Source: Nocardioides sp.
Lineage (GTDB): Bacteria; Actinomycetota; Actinomycetes; Propionibacteriales; Nocardioidaceae
NCBI GenBank assembly: GCA_029264225.1
Contig: JARICB010000279.1
Span: 1-7,952 of the forward strand
DNA length: 7,952 nucleotides
Direction of reading: 5' to 3'
The translations under genes were made by a program, and so were the position numbers. Shown here in pieces: positions 1 through 7,048 of the stretch; the stretch's first letter is position 1, and every line of letters starts with the position of its first letter. The notes beneath the pieces are model-generated. The model worked only from the letters and a program-made list of their open reading frames with translations, searched no databases and was not told where the DNA came from.

Positions 1-574
1 GCAGACGCCAGTCGCTGGCGCCGTAGAAGTCGGCGATGACCTGGTTACGCACCTGCTCGGACCGATCGTCGAGACCGTTTCCCCAGTGCGTCAGGGTGTG
101 GGCGATGTCGTGGAAGTCGACCGAGACTCCGGCCGCACCGAATCGGGCGACAACGCCGTCAATGACGACGACCGCCTGCTCGGTGTCGACCAGAAGCAGC
201 GAGTTGACCTGGCTGGTCAGGGCGTTCATCTTGAGGGCGCCCGACGACTCGATGTCTCCCGGCCACCCGCCGTGTGCCTTGCGATGCAGCAGGCGGGCCG
301 CTGTCCCGAACGGGATGTTGGGGGCATGTCGGACCGACGAATTCGAGGCGGCCAGGCCCGCGGCTCGTCGCGCCCCGAGCTTCTGATGGGGGCGCAGTTG
401 GGTCAGCACTGCCTCGGAGTAGGCCCGTCCCTGAGCCTCGGTGGCGGGATGGACGAGGGTGCGGTACGCCGCCAGGACACCGCGGCCGGTGCCCTGCTCG
501 GCCCGTTGGCGCTGTCGCAGGACCCTCCCCATCAGCGCGTGCTCGGGTTGGGTGTCGGTGGACTCACCACTCAT
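1..574 (-). CDS. cse2: Cse2/CasB, small subunit of type I-E Cascade (partial, 3' end off the window)
   Basis: Minus-strand frame open from the ATG at 574-572 to the left edge, giving 191 codons with no stop. Cse2 is the small subunit of the type I-E Cascade complex. Two copies line the belly of the complex and steady the R-loop and displaced DNA strand. The protein is arginine-rich near its start (GRVLRQRQRAEQGTGRG, about residues 15-31). It has the HPAT segment near 42-45 and the C-terminal family pattern of a helix with SVDFHDIAHTL and HW (about 150-163), followed by VRNQVIADFY (about 175-184). In the family such a W...WA..FY tail lies at the very end, so few residues should be missing. The start is firm: it overlaps the cse1 stop as ATGA, with AAGGAG five bases upstream. 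Identity rests on position after cse1 plus these weak motifs, because Cse2 sequences diverge strongly. Confidence 0.88.
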   Translation of the reverse strand, partial: MSGESTDTQPEHALMGRVLRQRQRAEQGTGRGVLAAYRTLVHPATEAQGRAYSEAVLTQLRPHQKLGARRAAGLAASNSSVRHAPNIPFGTAARLLHRKAHGGWPGDIESSGALKMNALTSQVNSLLLVDTEQAVVVIDGVVARFGAAGVSVDFHDIAHTLTHWGNGLDDRSEQVRNQVIADFYGASDWRL

Positions 575-2205
575 GCGGACTCCTTCGGTTGCTCGGACGC
601 GTCGGGTTCGGCGAGGTGCAGGGCGTGCTGCTCGTGGATGAGCGCCCGGAGGAACCGGCTCTCGGCGGCCACCGCGTTAGGGCGGGTCGCCGGGTTGGCC
701 TTGAGGGGAGCGATGGAGGAGGCGAAGGCGCGGGCAGCCGAGCGGCGGATCTGGGTCGCGCTCGAGGCGAGGTCGGTCTCCACACCGGTCAGGGCCAGCA
801 CGAGGGGGCCCTCGACGGACTCGTACAGGGCACGCTGGGCGATCGAGAGGAGGGCGCCCGTGTCACCCGCTCCGTCGAAGGCCACCTTGAGTGCACCGAA
901 CTGCCTGCTCCTGATAGTCGCGATGAACTCCGTCAAGATCCCGGGTCCAGGAGTCCCGTCCGGGTGGAGGACGCGGGCCGTCAACGCGGAGAGGGGCAGG
1001 ACGTCGTACTCGGTGGAGACCCGATTGTTCTTGCCGTCCTCGCGAGTGACGAACACAGCGACGGCCCACGAGCCCGTGGTGCGGGTCAGGAGACGGTCGT
1101 GGCCCCAGTTCGCCAGGGCCGTCTCGAGATGGAACTTGTACCAACGCAGGAAGCCCTCGGTCGAGCGCAACCGTCCGTCCGCGGGTGAAGCGGGCACGCG
1201 CTCCGCGGTGCCACCCTTGGCGGGCTTGTCGTACAAGAGCAGGGACGCATCCCCCACGTGCAGATCCTTAAGGGCCGACTTCAACTCGGGATCCGTGGCC
1301 TTGGCCCGCTTGGTGGCGTCGTGCTCGGCGGCGCTCGGCCACGGGCCGCCCGGAAGGGGGGCCGCGGTGGGACCGATCTCCCAGGACACCGCCCGCCAGC
1401 GGTCGTTCACATCAAGCGCCCAGTGCAGTAGTGGACGGTTAGTGGCCCAGGTGGCCCGCCACAGATGCGTGGGCACCGCGAATTCAGACGGGTCGGGGTA
1501 CTGCTCAGGGTCCTGGGCTAGGAACGCCGGGATCTCACGTTGGGCCACCCACTCGGTGCGGATATTGGCGAGCAGCGTCTCCCCGAAGTGCCGCTCGGAA
1601 TGGTTGTACAGGCACATCGTGCGGGTCAGCACCTGTCCCGGGGCGCCGGACGCGTACTTGGCGCCAGCCTTGTCTGCTCCGTTGCTGCGCAACGTGTGCC
1701 ACCAAGCGGCAGCGACGAGCGCGGTCAACCGGGATGGCTCTGCGATGTCGTCCTCGCGCCGGCGTTGCGCCCACTGCGACGACGACGAGCCGGGCGTGTG
1801 CACGTCGAGCATCGACAGGTCCCGGACGTGCTTTCCCGTAGGGCTCGGCGTCTCGTGCCAGTCCTGGCAGAACGGATGGGTGGGGTGTCGCAGCCAGAAC
1901 CAGTCGGCAGTCAGCGCGTCGGCCGCCGTGACGGGAAAGACGCGGTCCTCGACGGCATCCTCCACGGCGTCCGCGTCGATGAGGGTCAGCGCGAAGCTGG
2001 CCACAGCGATCAGCAGCCTAGTGATCGCGTCGCGCTCCAGCGGCGGGCGTTGAGAAGCGACGGCGACGTAGTCATGGGAGCGACAGAGTGCGTCACGCAG
2101 CGACAGCAGCCGACTGCGTCCGTCGAGGAGCTGGACCGGGATCCATGGGTCGGTGAGGGCGTTGAAGACGCCCTCACCGTGGGAGATGGCTTGAGGAGCG
2201 GGCAC
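571..2205 (-). CDS. cse1: Cse1/CasA, large subunit of type I-E Cascade
   Basis: 544-residue protein matching the usual size of Cse1 (about 500-560). Cse1 reads the PAM in double-stranded DNA and docks Cas3. The N-terminus carries the family signature FNALTDPWIPV (residues 14-24) followed by a SLRDAL segment. Next come FWLRHPTHPFCQDW (about 103-116, corresponding to the usual PF-Q segment) and a G/S-rich loop, HTPGSSSSQW (about 136-145), where the PAM-contacting L1 loop is expected. HFGETLLANI (about 206-215) corresponds to the family's LFETLLLNL. The C-terminal part (about 375-544) is helix-rich, as expected for the four-helix bundle. I chose the GTG at 2205 because AAGGAA lies six bases upstream. 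The in-frame TTG at 2211 abuts that site and would have no room for a ribosome. The gene follows cas3 by 15 bp and overlaps cse2 by 4 bp. Only three cysteines are present (about 41, 113, 198), with no CxxC pair. Confidence 0.95.
   Translation of the reverse strand: MPAPQAISHGEGVFNALTDPWIPVQLLDGRSRLLSLRDALCRSHDYVAVASQRPPLERDAITRLLIAVASFALTLIDADAVEDAVEDRVFPVTAADALTADWFWLRHPTHPFCQDWHETPSPTGKHVRDLSMLDVHTPGSSSSQWAQRRREDDIAEPSRLTALVAAAWWHTLRSNGADKAGAKYASGAPGQVLTRTMCLYNHSERHFGETLLANIRTEWVAQREIPAFLAQDPEQYPDPSEFAVPTHLWRATWATNRPLLHWALDVNDRWRAVSWEIGPTAAPLPGGPWPSAAEHDATKRAKATDPELKSALKDLHVGDASLLLYDKPAKGGTAERVPASPADGRLRSTEGFLRWYKFHLETALANWGHDRLLTRTTGSWAVAVFVTREDGKNNRVSTEYDVLPLSALTARVLHPDGTPGPGILTEFIATIRSRQFGALKVAFDGAGDTGALLSIAQRALYESVEGPLVLALTGVETDLASSATQIRRSAARAFASSIAPLKANPATRPNAVAAESRFLRALIHEQHALHLAEPDASEQPKESA
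580..585 (-). promoter_or_regulatory. Ribosome binding site of cse2, inside the end of cse1
   Basis: AAGGAG on the minus strand, five bases before the cse2 ATG and within the last codons of cse1. Together with the ATGA stop/start overlap at 571-574 it indicates translational coupling of the two Cascade subunits and fixes the cse2 start. Confidence 0.8.
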
Positions 2206-2211
2206 GCGCAA

Positions 2212-2219
2212 TTCCTTTC
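2212..2219 (-). promoter_or_regulatory. Ribosome binding site deciding the cse1 start
   Basis: GAAAGGAA on the minus strand in the gap between the cas3 stop (TGA at 2223-2221) and cse1. The spacing is 6-7 bases to GTG at 2205 and zero to TTG at 2211, so GTG is the supported start codon. Confidence 0.7.
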
Positions 2220-2220
2220 G

Positions 2221-5055
2221 TCAGGTTCGGACGAGCCCGAGGGCAGGATCGAAGAAGGCTAGGTCGGGGTCGAGGTAGGCCAGGTCGACGGGCAACTGGT
2301 ACTTCAAGGTCGCGGCCCGCGGGTCCCATTTACCGATCCCGGCGGCGTTCAGGCTGGCAACGTGGGCGGCCCGCATGGCCGCCATCGGCTGGCTGGTCGG
2401 GAAGCCGGACACGGGGATGGTGAAGGCCTGCATGTCGGCGACCTCGCCAGCGGCAGCGTCCAGAAGCGACGGCGACATCGCCGTGGGGCGGGCATAGGAA
2501 GTGGGCCGGGCACGCGAGTCAAAGAGGAGGAAGGTCTGGCTCGGGAGGTCCTGAAAGCGGGTCCCCCCAGGAGCTTCGTCGGGTATATCGGGCGTGGTGG
2601 TGAAGTCGACGAGTGCGCCGTACTTGATCCGGCCTTTCAGAGGAGCAGTCACCTTGTCGTGCCACTGCGCCCGCCACTGGGCCACGCTCCCGAGTTCCTC
2701 AAGGATTGCGCCCAGCAGGGTCTGCGTTCCTGGTCGGTCCGGAGAGAGAGACACCACCGCTGGGTCGGTTGCGTCAACGAACTGTTGGGACGCTTCAAGG
2801 ATGTCGAGGCGCCCGTCCGGCAGAGAATCGGACAGATGGTCGTGAACGGCAGCGAGTTCGGCGAAGGCGAACGGCGCGACGCGATCGGTGAGGAGTCCCT
2901 CGGAGGTGACCGGAACGAACACCGTCACCGCGCGTTCTGGCGGGGTCGACGACGCGGCGTGCCGGCGTCGACGCTCTGTGTCATCGAAGAACCTCCAGAG
3001 CCGCCCGGGCCGTTGGATCATCGACGGTGCCGGTGCCAGGTCGGAGGCCATCACATCGAAGTCAAGGTCGAGCGAGGCCTCGATGACGGAGGTGGCGACC
3101 ACTACCAGCGGTCGGCGGGCGCGAAAGGTTGCCAGTTCTGTTTCATCGCGTGGCGCCTTGCCGAGGCGCGCGATCAGTTCGGTCTCTCGCTCGGTGCGCT
3201 GATGCCGACTCATTCGCGCATGCAGCACCACCAGGTCGTGAGTCTTGGGCAAGGCGTCGTCCAGCAGTTGTGCCGTGGCGATCGTCTCGGTGACCGTGTT
3301 GGTGACGATGGCGATGTGGCACCCCGGATGGGCAACGCTCTGCCGCAGCGCCCAATCCGCTCGGGAACGTGCCCCATTCGTCATCGGCTCTAGATGCATT
3401 TGGATGCTGGGGATGGCTCGCGAAACGAGGTTGTCGGTCAGGGTCTGGTCGACGTCCCTTGCGGGGTCGTAAACCGCTACAGATGGGAACAACGACGTGT
3501 AGGGGTCGTCCTGTCGGTACTTCGTCGCAGTGCGGGTTGCTCCGTCGGAGTAGGCCTGCCGGTACTGACGCGCCTGTGTCGTTGGGAGTGATGCCGACAG
3601 CAGTGTGACCCTGGCTCCAACCGCACCCAGCCATCGCAGTTCCTCCGCGAACAACTCCCGCTGGTAGGGCGAGTAGGTGTGAACCTCGTCGAAGACGTTG
3701 TGAGCGTTGGCGACGGCGAGCAGCCGTAGGACTGCGTTCTTACGTGCCAGGGAGGTGGCATGGGACTGATCGCACGTCACCACGGCCGCAGGCGCCAACA
3801 TGCGGCGCAGGGCCCTCGAGTGCCACTCTGCGGTGTAGAGGTGCGCAGCGGACGTCTCGACCCCGTCGAGTTGGGTGAACGCCGCGTGCTGGTGCCCTTT
3901 GGCGACTTTGACCCCAAGTGGGTGCATAAGCCGTCGTACGCGTGCAGTCATCGCATCCGTGGTTGCCATAGTCGGCATTGCGAAGACCAGACGCTCGGCC
4001 GGTAGCGCAAGATGTCGCAGAAGGGCAGCCTCGGTCTTCCCCTCTCCGGTGGGTGCCGCCACCGTGACAAGTCCTGCCTGATCGGCCAGCTTCAAGACCG
4101 CCGATTGCAGCGGACGGGGCATGAGTGGGCCGAGCACTGCAGCCCGCGGATCCATCGTCTCGAGGGGGAGCAGGCCGACAGTGGCCTCGACCTGTGCCCG
4201 AGCAGCGGCCCTGCGCTCGGTGAGCCATCGGTGCGGTTCGGCGACCGGATCCAATCCATCCGCGATGAGCCTGGCGCCGGCCTCCACCCACGTGTCCTCG
4301 GAGGCGATCCAGTCGGCGAGCATCACCAGCCCGGAAATAAGGACCAGGGCGACACCCCCGGTCTCCGCTACCAGGGCGGGAGTCTTGGCCATGCTGACGT
4401 CGAGTGCTGCCTCGATCAAGTCCTGTTGAGCGTCGAGGGCCACGTGCCAGTTCCCCGTCGTCACTACGCTCAGGCAGCTTCGATCTGACCCGTCGTCCTC
4501 ACCGGGCGGGACCGGCACCTGCCAGCGACCATGGTGGCCAGCCACCACGGTGGCGATCCAGTGCTCGTCACTCCGGACGTCTCGGGTGAGGACGCCCCCG
4601 TGGAGATGGAAACCGCCGACGTGCTCGTGCCTGGATGCGACCGATCGCCGTCGTCGTCCGCGGGTGGCGGCCACCACTGTGGCGTCGCTGGCCGGGAAGA
4701 AGCCATGGGCGGATAGATGCTCGAGGTGACCAGCACGCCACGGGAGCATGCGCCGCTCCAACTGCTGGAACTGGAACAGCGGGTTGATCTTCCCGATGTC
4801 GTGGAGTCCAGCAGCTAGTGCGACGCGTCTCCGGGCCAGGTCGGGATCCCCTGGAGCGACTGCAGCCGTCAGCAGGTCGCGCAGTCCGGGGCGGAGCCAA
4901 TGTTCAAGCAGAATCTCGACGACGGCAGCGGTGTCCAACAGATGTGGCGTCGGAGAGAAAGGGGGATGGAATACGTCGGGCGCCTTCGCCCAGAAGGCGC
5001 CCAGCACCGAACTGCAACAGGCATGTCCAGAGTCACTGTCGGGAGTGGTGAGCAC
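2221..5055 (-). CDS. cas3: Cas3, HD nuclease-helicase of type I-E CRISPR interference
   Basis: 944-residue single-strand DNA nuclease and 3'-5' helicase, recruited by Cascade to nick and degrade target DNA. Numbering here is from the upstream GTG at 5097; subtract 14 for the chosen start. The HD nuclease comes first: H52 (HLLD), H99-D100 in LHDIGK, H157 in SRHEH, H188-H189 in AGHHGRW, and D262 in LADWIAS. All metal ligands of the family are visible. The superfamily 2 helicase follows: Walker A APTGEGKTEAAL (about 348-359), MPTMATTDAM (about 374-383), DEVH box (470-473), SAS (501-503), ATSVIEASLDLDFD (about 668-681) and QRPGRLWR (695-702). A C-terminal domain of about 220 residues completes the normal length. 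I chose GTG 5055 because GGAGAG lies just upstream, whereas GTG 5097 has no ribosome site. It is the first gene of the operon and no inactivating change is seen. Interference also needs the cas7e/cas5e/cas6e genes outside the window. Confidence 0.96.
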   Translation of the reverse strand: MLTTPDSDSGHACCSSVLGAFWAKAPDVFHPPFSPTPHLLDTAAVVEILLEHWLRPGLRDLLTAAVAPGDPDLARRRVALAAGLHDIGKINPLFQFQQLERRMLPWRAGHLEHLSAHGFFPASDATVVAATRGRRRRSVASRHEHVGGFHLHGGVLTRDVRSDEHWIATVVAGHHGRWQVPVPPGEDDGSDRSCLSVVTTGNWHVALDAQQDLIEAALDVSMAKTPALVAETGGVALVLISGLVMLADWIASEDTWVEAGARLIADGLDPVAEPHRWLTERRAAARAQVEATVGLLPLETMDPRAAVLGPLMPRPLQSAVLKLADQAGLVTVAAPTGEGKTEAALLRHLALPAERLVFAMPTMATTDAMTARVRRLMHPLGVKVAKGHQHAAFTQLDGVETSAAHLYTAEWHSRALRRMLAPAAVVTCDQSHATSLARKNAVLRLLAVANAHNVFDEVHTYSPYQRELFAEELRWLGAVGARVTLLSASLPTTQARQYRQAYSDGATRTATKYRQDDPYTSLFPSVAVYDPARDVDQTLTDNLVSRAIPSIQMHLEPMTNGARSRADWALRQSVAHPGCHIAIVTNTVTETIATAQLLDDALPKTHDLVVLHARMSRHQRTERETELIARLGKAPRDETELATFRARRPLVVVATSVIEASLDLDFDVMASDLAPAPSMIQRPGRLWRFFDDTERRRRHAASSTPPERAVTVFVPVTSEGLLTDRVAPFAFAELAAVHDHLSDSLPDGRLDILEASQQFVDATDPAVVSLSPDRPGTQTLLGAILEELGSVAQWRAQWHDKVTAPLKGRIKYGALVDFTTTPDIPDEAPGGTRFQDLPSQTFLLFDSRARPTSYARPTAMSPSLLDAAAGEVADMQAFTIPVSGFPTSQPMAAMRAAHVASLNAAGIGKWDPRAATLKYQLPVDLAYLDPDLAFFDPALGLVRT

Positions 5056-5129
5056 GGCTCTCCGGAGATAGCAGGTATGGGTGCGTGACGGATGCACCCA
5101 GATCGGCAGAACGTTGCGAATGAGTTCGC

Positions 5130-5159
5130 ACTGTAGGTGCCATCGCCGACAGGGGTAAA
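5130..5159 (-). promoter_or_regulatory. Possible promoter of the cas3-cse1-cse2 operon
   Basis: On the minus strand TTTACC (5159-5154) and TACAGT (5135-5130) are separated by 18 bases. Each matches four of six positions of the -35/-10 consensus, and TACAGT fits the TAnnnT pattern usual in actinobacteria. A start near 5123 would give a leader of about 68 nt to the GTG at 5055. It lies in the only gap upstream of the operon. It is a weak match, and the gap is short enough that read-through from the methyltransferase gene is an alternative. Confidence 0.35.
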
Positions 5160-5212
5160 GGAGATTCGAGCAGATTTTGCCAAGCGGTGTGGAGGGGTCT
5201 TGGCGCTTTCGT

Positions 5213-5245
5213 GGCCGGGTCTGTGCTGGTAAGACCGGCGCCAGC
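5213..5245 (-). terminator. Possible weak hairpin after the methyltransferase stop
   Basis: Two competing inverted repeats sit directly after the TGA at 5250-5248. One is GCTGG/CCAGC (5241-5245 with 5225-5229). The other is a bulged GCCGGTC/GACCCGGC stem (5233-5239 with 5214-5221). There is no U-run. It could attenuate transcription into cas3, but such short GC stems are common by chance in this genome. Confidence 0.25.
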
Positions 5246-5247
5246 GA

Positions 5248-6102
5248 TCAGCGGAAGTCGATCAGCAGCATGTCGGTATCGGTGCCGTCGGAGATGAAGC
5301 GCTCCTGGGATGCCTCATCGCGTTCCTGTGTGCTCGTCGCGGTGTCGTGTTGATCGATGAGCGGGGCGCGGTAGCAGTGCACGTTGTAGGCGAGCTGCAT
5401 GCCGTCGTGACCACGGCCGTAGTCGTCGTACAACGCCCGCACCTGCGCCAGCCTGTCCTCGCGCGCGTCGTCATCGAGGGTGGAGATGTAGGAGCGCGAC
5501 CTCACGATGTCGATCAACGAGTCGCGGGTCACGTCCTGCCACATGGTGAAAGTCTTGGTCTCGACGGGCCCGAACAGCGCCGACTCCTCGATCACCACAG
5601 CCGAGTCGGTGACGCTCTTGGGGTCGGCGAGGATCGCGCGCAGCTTGCGCACCCACGGGATGCGCTGGTCGAGGTCGTTCCACACCACCGCGAGATGGCC
5701 GCCGGGCTTGAGGACGCGGGCGATCTCGGGGAGCGCACGTTCGTGGTCGAACCAGTGGAACGCCTGCGCCACCACCGCGACGTCGACCGAGGCGTCGTTG
5801 GCCGGAACGTCCTCGGCGCTCGCTTGTTTGGCGCTCGCGTCGGGCACGTTGGCCTCAAGGATCTTGAGCATCTCGGGGTCGGGATCCGTGGCGTGCACGG
5901 CGTGGCCCAGGTCGACCAGCTGACCGGTGAGTTTTCCGGTGCCCGCTCCGAGCTCGAGCACGATCTGCGACTCCTGCCCGATCAGCCAAGTGGCGGCATC
6001 TGCCGGGTAGGTCGGCCGGCCGCGATCGTAGGCGTGGGCCACCGCTCCAAAGGATCGGGCCCAGGGTGTCAGGTCGCTGGAGGTGGGCTGCTCGTCGTTC
6101 AT
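5248..6102 (-). CDS. Class I SAM-dependent methyltransferase (Methyltransf_11 type)
   Basis: 284-residue soluble methyltransferase of unknown substrate. The N-terminus has FGAVAHAYDRGRPTYP (about 18-33), typical of this small-molecule/lipid methyltransferase group. Motif I is LELGAGTG (49-56), which binds S-adenosylmethionine. D73 in ATDPDPEML ends the second strand and would hold the ribose. VVAQAFHWFD (about 110-119) and ARVLKPGGHLAVVWN (about 128-142) are the later core motifs. Homologues I recall tend to end soon after a segment like NVHCYRA (240-246). Here about 38 further residues follow, polar and acidic, ending MLLIDFR. No ribosome site precedes the ATG, and a -10-like TAGCCT ends seven bases upstream, so the mRNA may be leaderless. 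It is co-directional with cas3 across about 190 bp but has no evident role in CRISPR immunity. The motifs do not tell small-molecule from other substrates. Confidence 0.88.
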   Translation of the reverse strand: MNDEQPTSSDLTPWARSFGAVAHAYDRGRPTYPADAATWLIGQESQIVLELGAGTGKLTGQLVDLGHAVHATDPDPEMLKILEANVPDASAKQASAEDVPANDASVDVAVVAQAFHWFDHERALPEIARVLKPGGHLAVVWNDLDQRIPWVRKLRAILADPKSVTDSAVVIEESALFGPVETKTFTMWQDVTRDSLIDIVRSRSYISTLDDDAREDRLAQVRALYDDYGRGHDGMQLAYNVHCYRAPLIDQHDTATSTQERDEASQERFISDGTDTDMLLIDFR

Positions 6103-6130
6103 CAGAGTCAGGCTACTAGCGTCCTGTGTC
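6103..6130. promoter_or_regulatory. 28-bp divergent start region with a palindromic core
   Basis: The whole gap between the methyltransferase ATG (6102) and the Fic-like GTG (6131). It contains the inverted repeat GCTA-C-TAGC (6112-6120), which gives -10-like hexamers on both strands: TACTAG on plus, TAGTAG or TAGCCT on minus. Neither gene has a Shine-Dalgarno site here, which is consistent with leaderless transcripts from overlapping back-to-back promoters. The -35 elements are not recognisable, so the exact promoters are uncertain. Confidence 0.4.
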
Positions 6131-6859
6131 GTGAGTGTTGACCCGCTGGCCTGGCTGACGTCCCTCGAGGGCGTTCCGTCCGCTTATGCCGCCACACGCG
6201 ACGGTATCGATGTGATGCTGCGCGACCGTGGCCTGCGGCGTACCTCGCCCGAGATGACCGGCGAATCGCTGCTCCGCGGGGCCCACGCCTCGGCCGTGCT
6301 CGAGGGGTCGGGCTCGACTCTCGAGGAGGTTCGCGCAGGGGAGGGGGACGCGATCGCGATGGACACCGTGCGGCTCTCGTCGTCGATGCTCGGCCTTGCC
6401 CCCCTGATCAAGACCTCGCCGCTCCAGGCGATCGCGCGCCTGCACGCGGTGGTCGGCGCCGGCTCGGTCGGCGCCGAGTCCCTGGGCCGACCCCGCGACG
6501 CCGCGTCGGCCGATCGGTTGCGCGGCATCGCCGAACTGTTGCTCGCACCGACCGACGCGCCGGCCCTGCTGCTTGCCGCGGTCGTGCACGCGGACCTGGC
6601 AACTGCTGCGCCGTTCACTTCGCACAACGGAATCGTGGCCCGGGCGGTGGAGCGACTGGTGCTCGTCGCCAAGGGAGTCGACGCCAAGTCGCTCGTCGTA
6701 CCCGAGGCCGGGCACCTGGCGCTGCGAGCCGAGTACGAGTCGAACCTCCGCGGGTATCGCGACGGCAAGCAGCGCGGCGTACATGCGTGGGTGCTCTATG
6801 CGGCCGAGGCCTACGTCGCTGGCGCCGAGGCGTCCCCCCTCCGCCGGCCCAGCGCGTAG
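6131..6859 (+). CDS. Degenerate Fic-domain protein (actinobacterial family often labelled 'oxidoreductase')
   Basis: 242-residue protein. Two Fic hallmarks are visible in the right order. SAVLEG (54-59) fits the Fic inhibitory motif (S/T)xxxE(G/N). APFTSHNGIVAR (160-171) lines up position by position with the catalytic HPFx(D/E)GNGRxxR: P, F, N, G and the last R are kept, while the catalytic His is Ala, the acid is Ser, the first Gly is His and the first Arg is Ile. AMP transfer by the usual chemistry therefore looks impossible, and the protein may act as a binding or structural pseudo-enzyme. I chose the GTG at 6131, giving SVDPLAWL at the N-terminus. An in-frame ATG at 6083 would overlap the methyltransferase gene by 20 bp. 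The gene is convergent with the HAD phosphatase, the same arrangement I recall for Rv3662c/Rv3661 in M. tuberculosis and SCO3559/SCO3558 in Streptomyces. 'Oxidoreductase' labels for this family have no support in this sequence. Confidence 0.82.
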   Translation: MSVDPLAWLTSLEGVPSAYAATRDGIDVMLRDRGLRRTSPEMTGESLLRGAHASAVLEGSGSTLEEVRAGEGDAIAMDTVRLSSSMLGLAPLIKTSPLQAIARLHAVVGAGSVGAESLGRPRDAASADRLRGIAELLLAPTDAPALLLAAVVHADLATAAPFTSHNGIVARAVERLVLVAKGVDAKSLVVPEAGHLALRAEYESNLRGYRDGKQRGVHAWVLYAAEAYVAGAEASPLRRPSA

Positions 6860-6860
6860 G

Positions 6861-6899
6861 TCCCCCGGGGTGCCCCTGATCCCCCGGTTAACCGGGGGA
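6861..6899 (+). terminator. Hairpin terminator of the Fic-like gene, with two alternative stems
   Basis: A perfect 20-bp palindrome at 6880-6899 (TCCCCCGG-TTAA-CCGGGGGA, an 8-bp stem) begins 20 bases after the TAG stop. The octamer TCCCCCGG also occurs at 6861-6868, so either copy can pair with CCGGGGGA at 6892-6899. No U-run follows, as is usual for many actinobacterial terminators. The palindrome would act on either strand, so it may also back up the minus-strand terminator further right. Confidence 0.6.
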
Positions 6900-7008
6900 A
6901 TCGACACTTCTGGGGTGCTGCAACCCTCGAGATGTGTACGACTCGCGCGGGAAGTCCGGCTCCAGCATGTGTCGGCTCCGGCGTCGGTCAGCCCGCTCGG
7001 GTGCTCGG

Positions 7009-7048
7009 AAATGCAAACGGCACCCGACCACGAATGGCTCGGGTGCCG
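7009..7048 (-). terminator. Strong intrinsic terminator with UUCG loop and U-rich tail
   Basis: On the minus strand, CGGCACCCGA (7048-7039) pairs perfectly with TCGGGTGCCG (7027-7018). After a one-base bulge, CCA/TGG extends the stem to 13 bp, capped by a UUCG tetraloop. TTTGCATTT (7017-7009) follows. On the plus strand the loop reads CGAA and no T-run follows, so it acts on minus-strand transcripts. It lies about 210 nt past the HAD stop and directly after the structured RNA. Confidence 0.85.

Noticed and set aside
86..2053. A 655-codon open frame on the plus strand, antisense to cse1 and cse2
   Set aside because: It is a typical GC-rich shadow frame. The translation has no recognisable domain and low-complexity composition, while the minus strand carries clear Cse1 and Cse2 signatures.
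4531..4554. GGTGGC/GCCACC inverted repeats on the plus strand
   Set aside because: They lie inside the cas3 codons for the AGHHGRW metal-binding motif and are explained by coding sequence.
5098..5247. Possible CRISPR leader or repeat upstream of cas3
   Set aside because: No repeated unit of 28-37 bp and no partial repeat was found in this gap or anywhere else in the window.
5347..6141. A 264-codon plus-strand frame antisense to the methyltransferase
   Set aside because: The valine/histidine-rich translation has no motif; the opposite strand has a complete methyltransferase motif set.
6116..6907. A 263-codon minus-strand frame antisense to the Fic-like gene
   Set aside because: It runs through the Fic-like terminator palindrome, has arginine/glycine-rich composition and has no domain.
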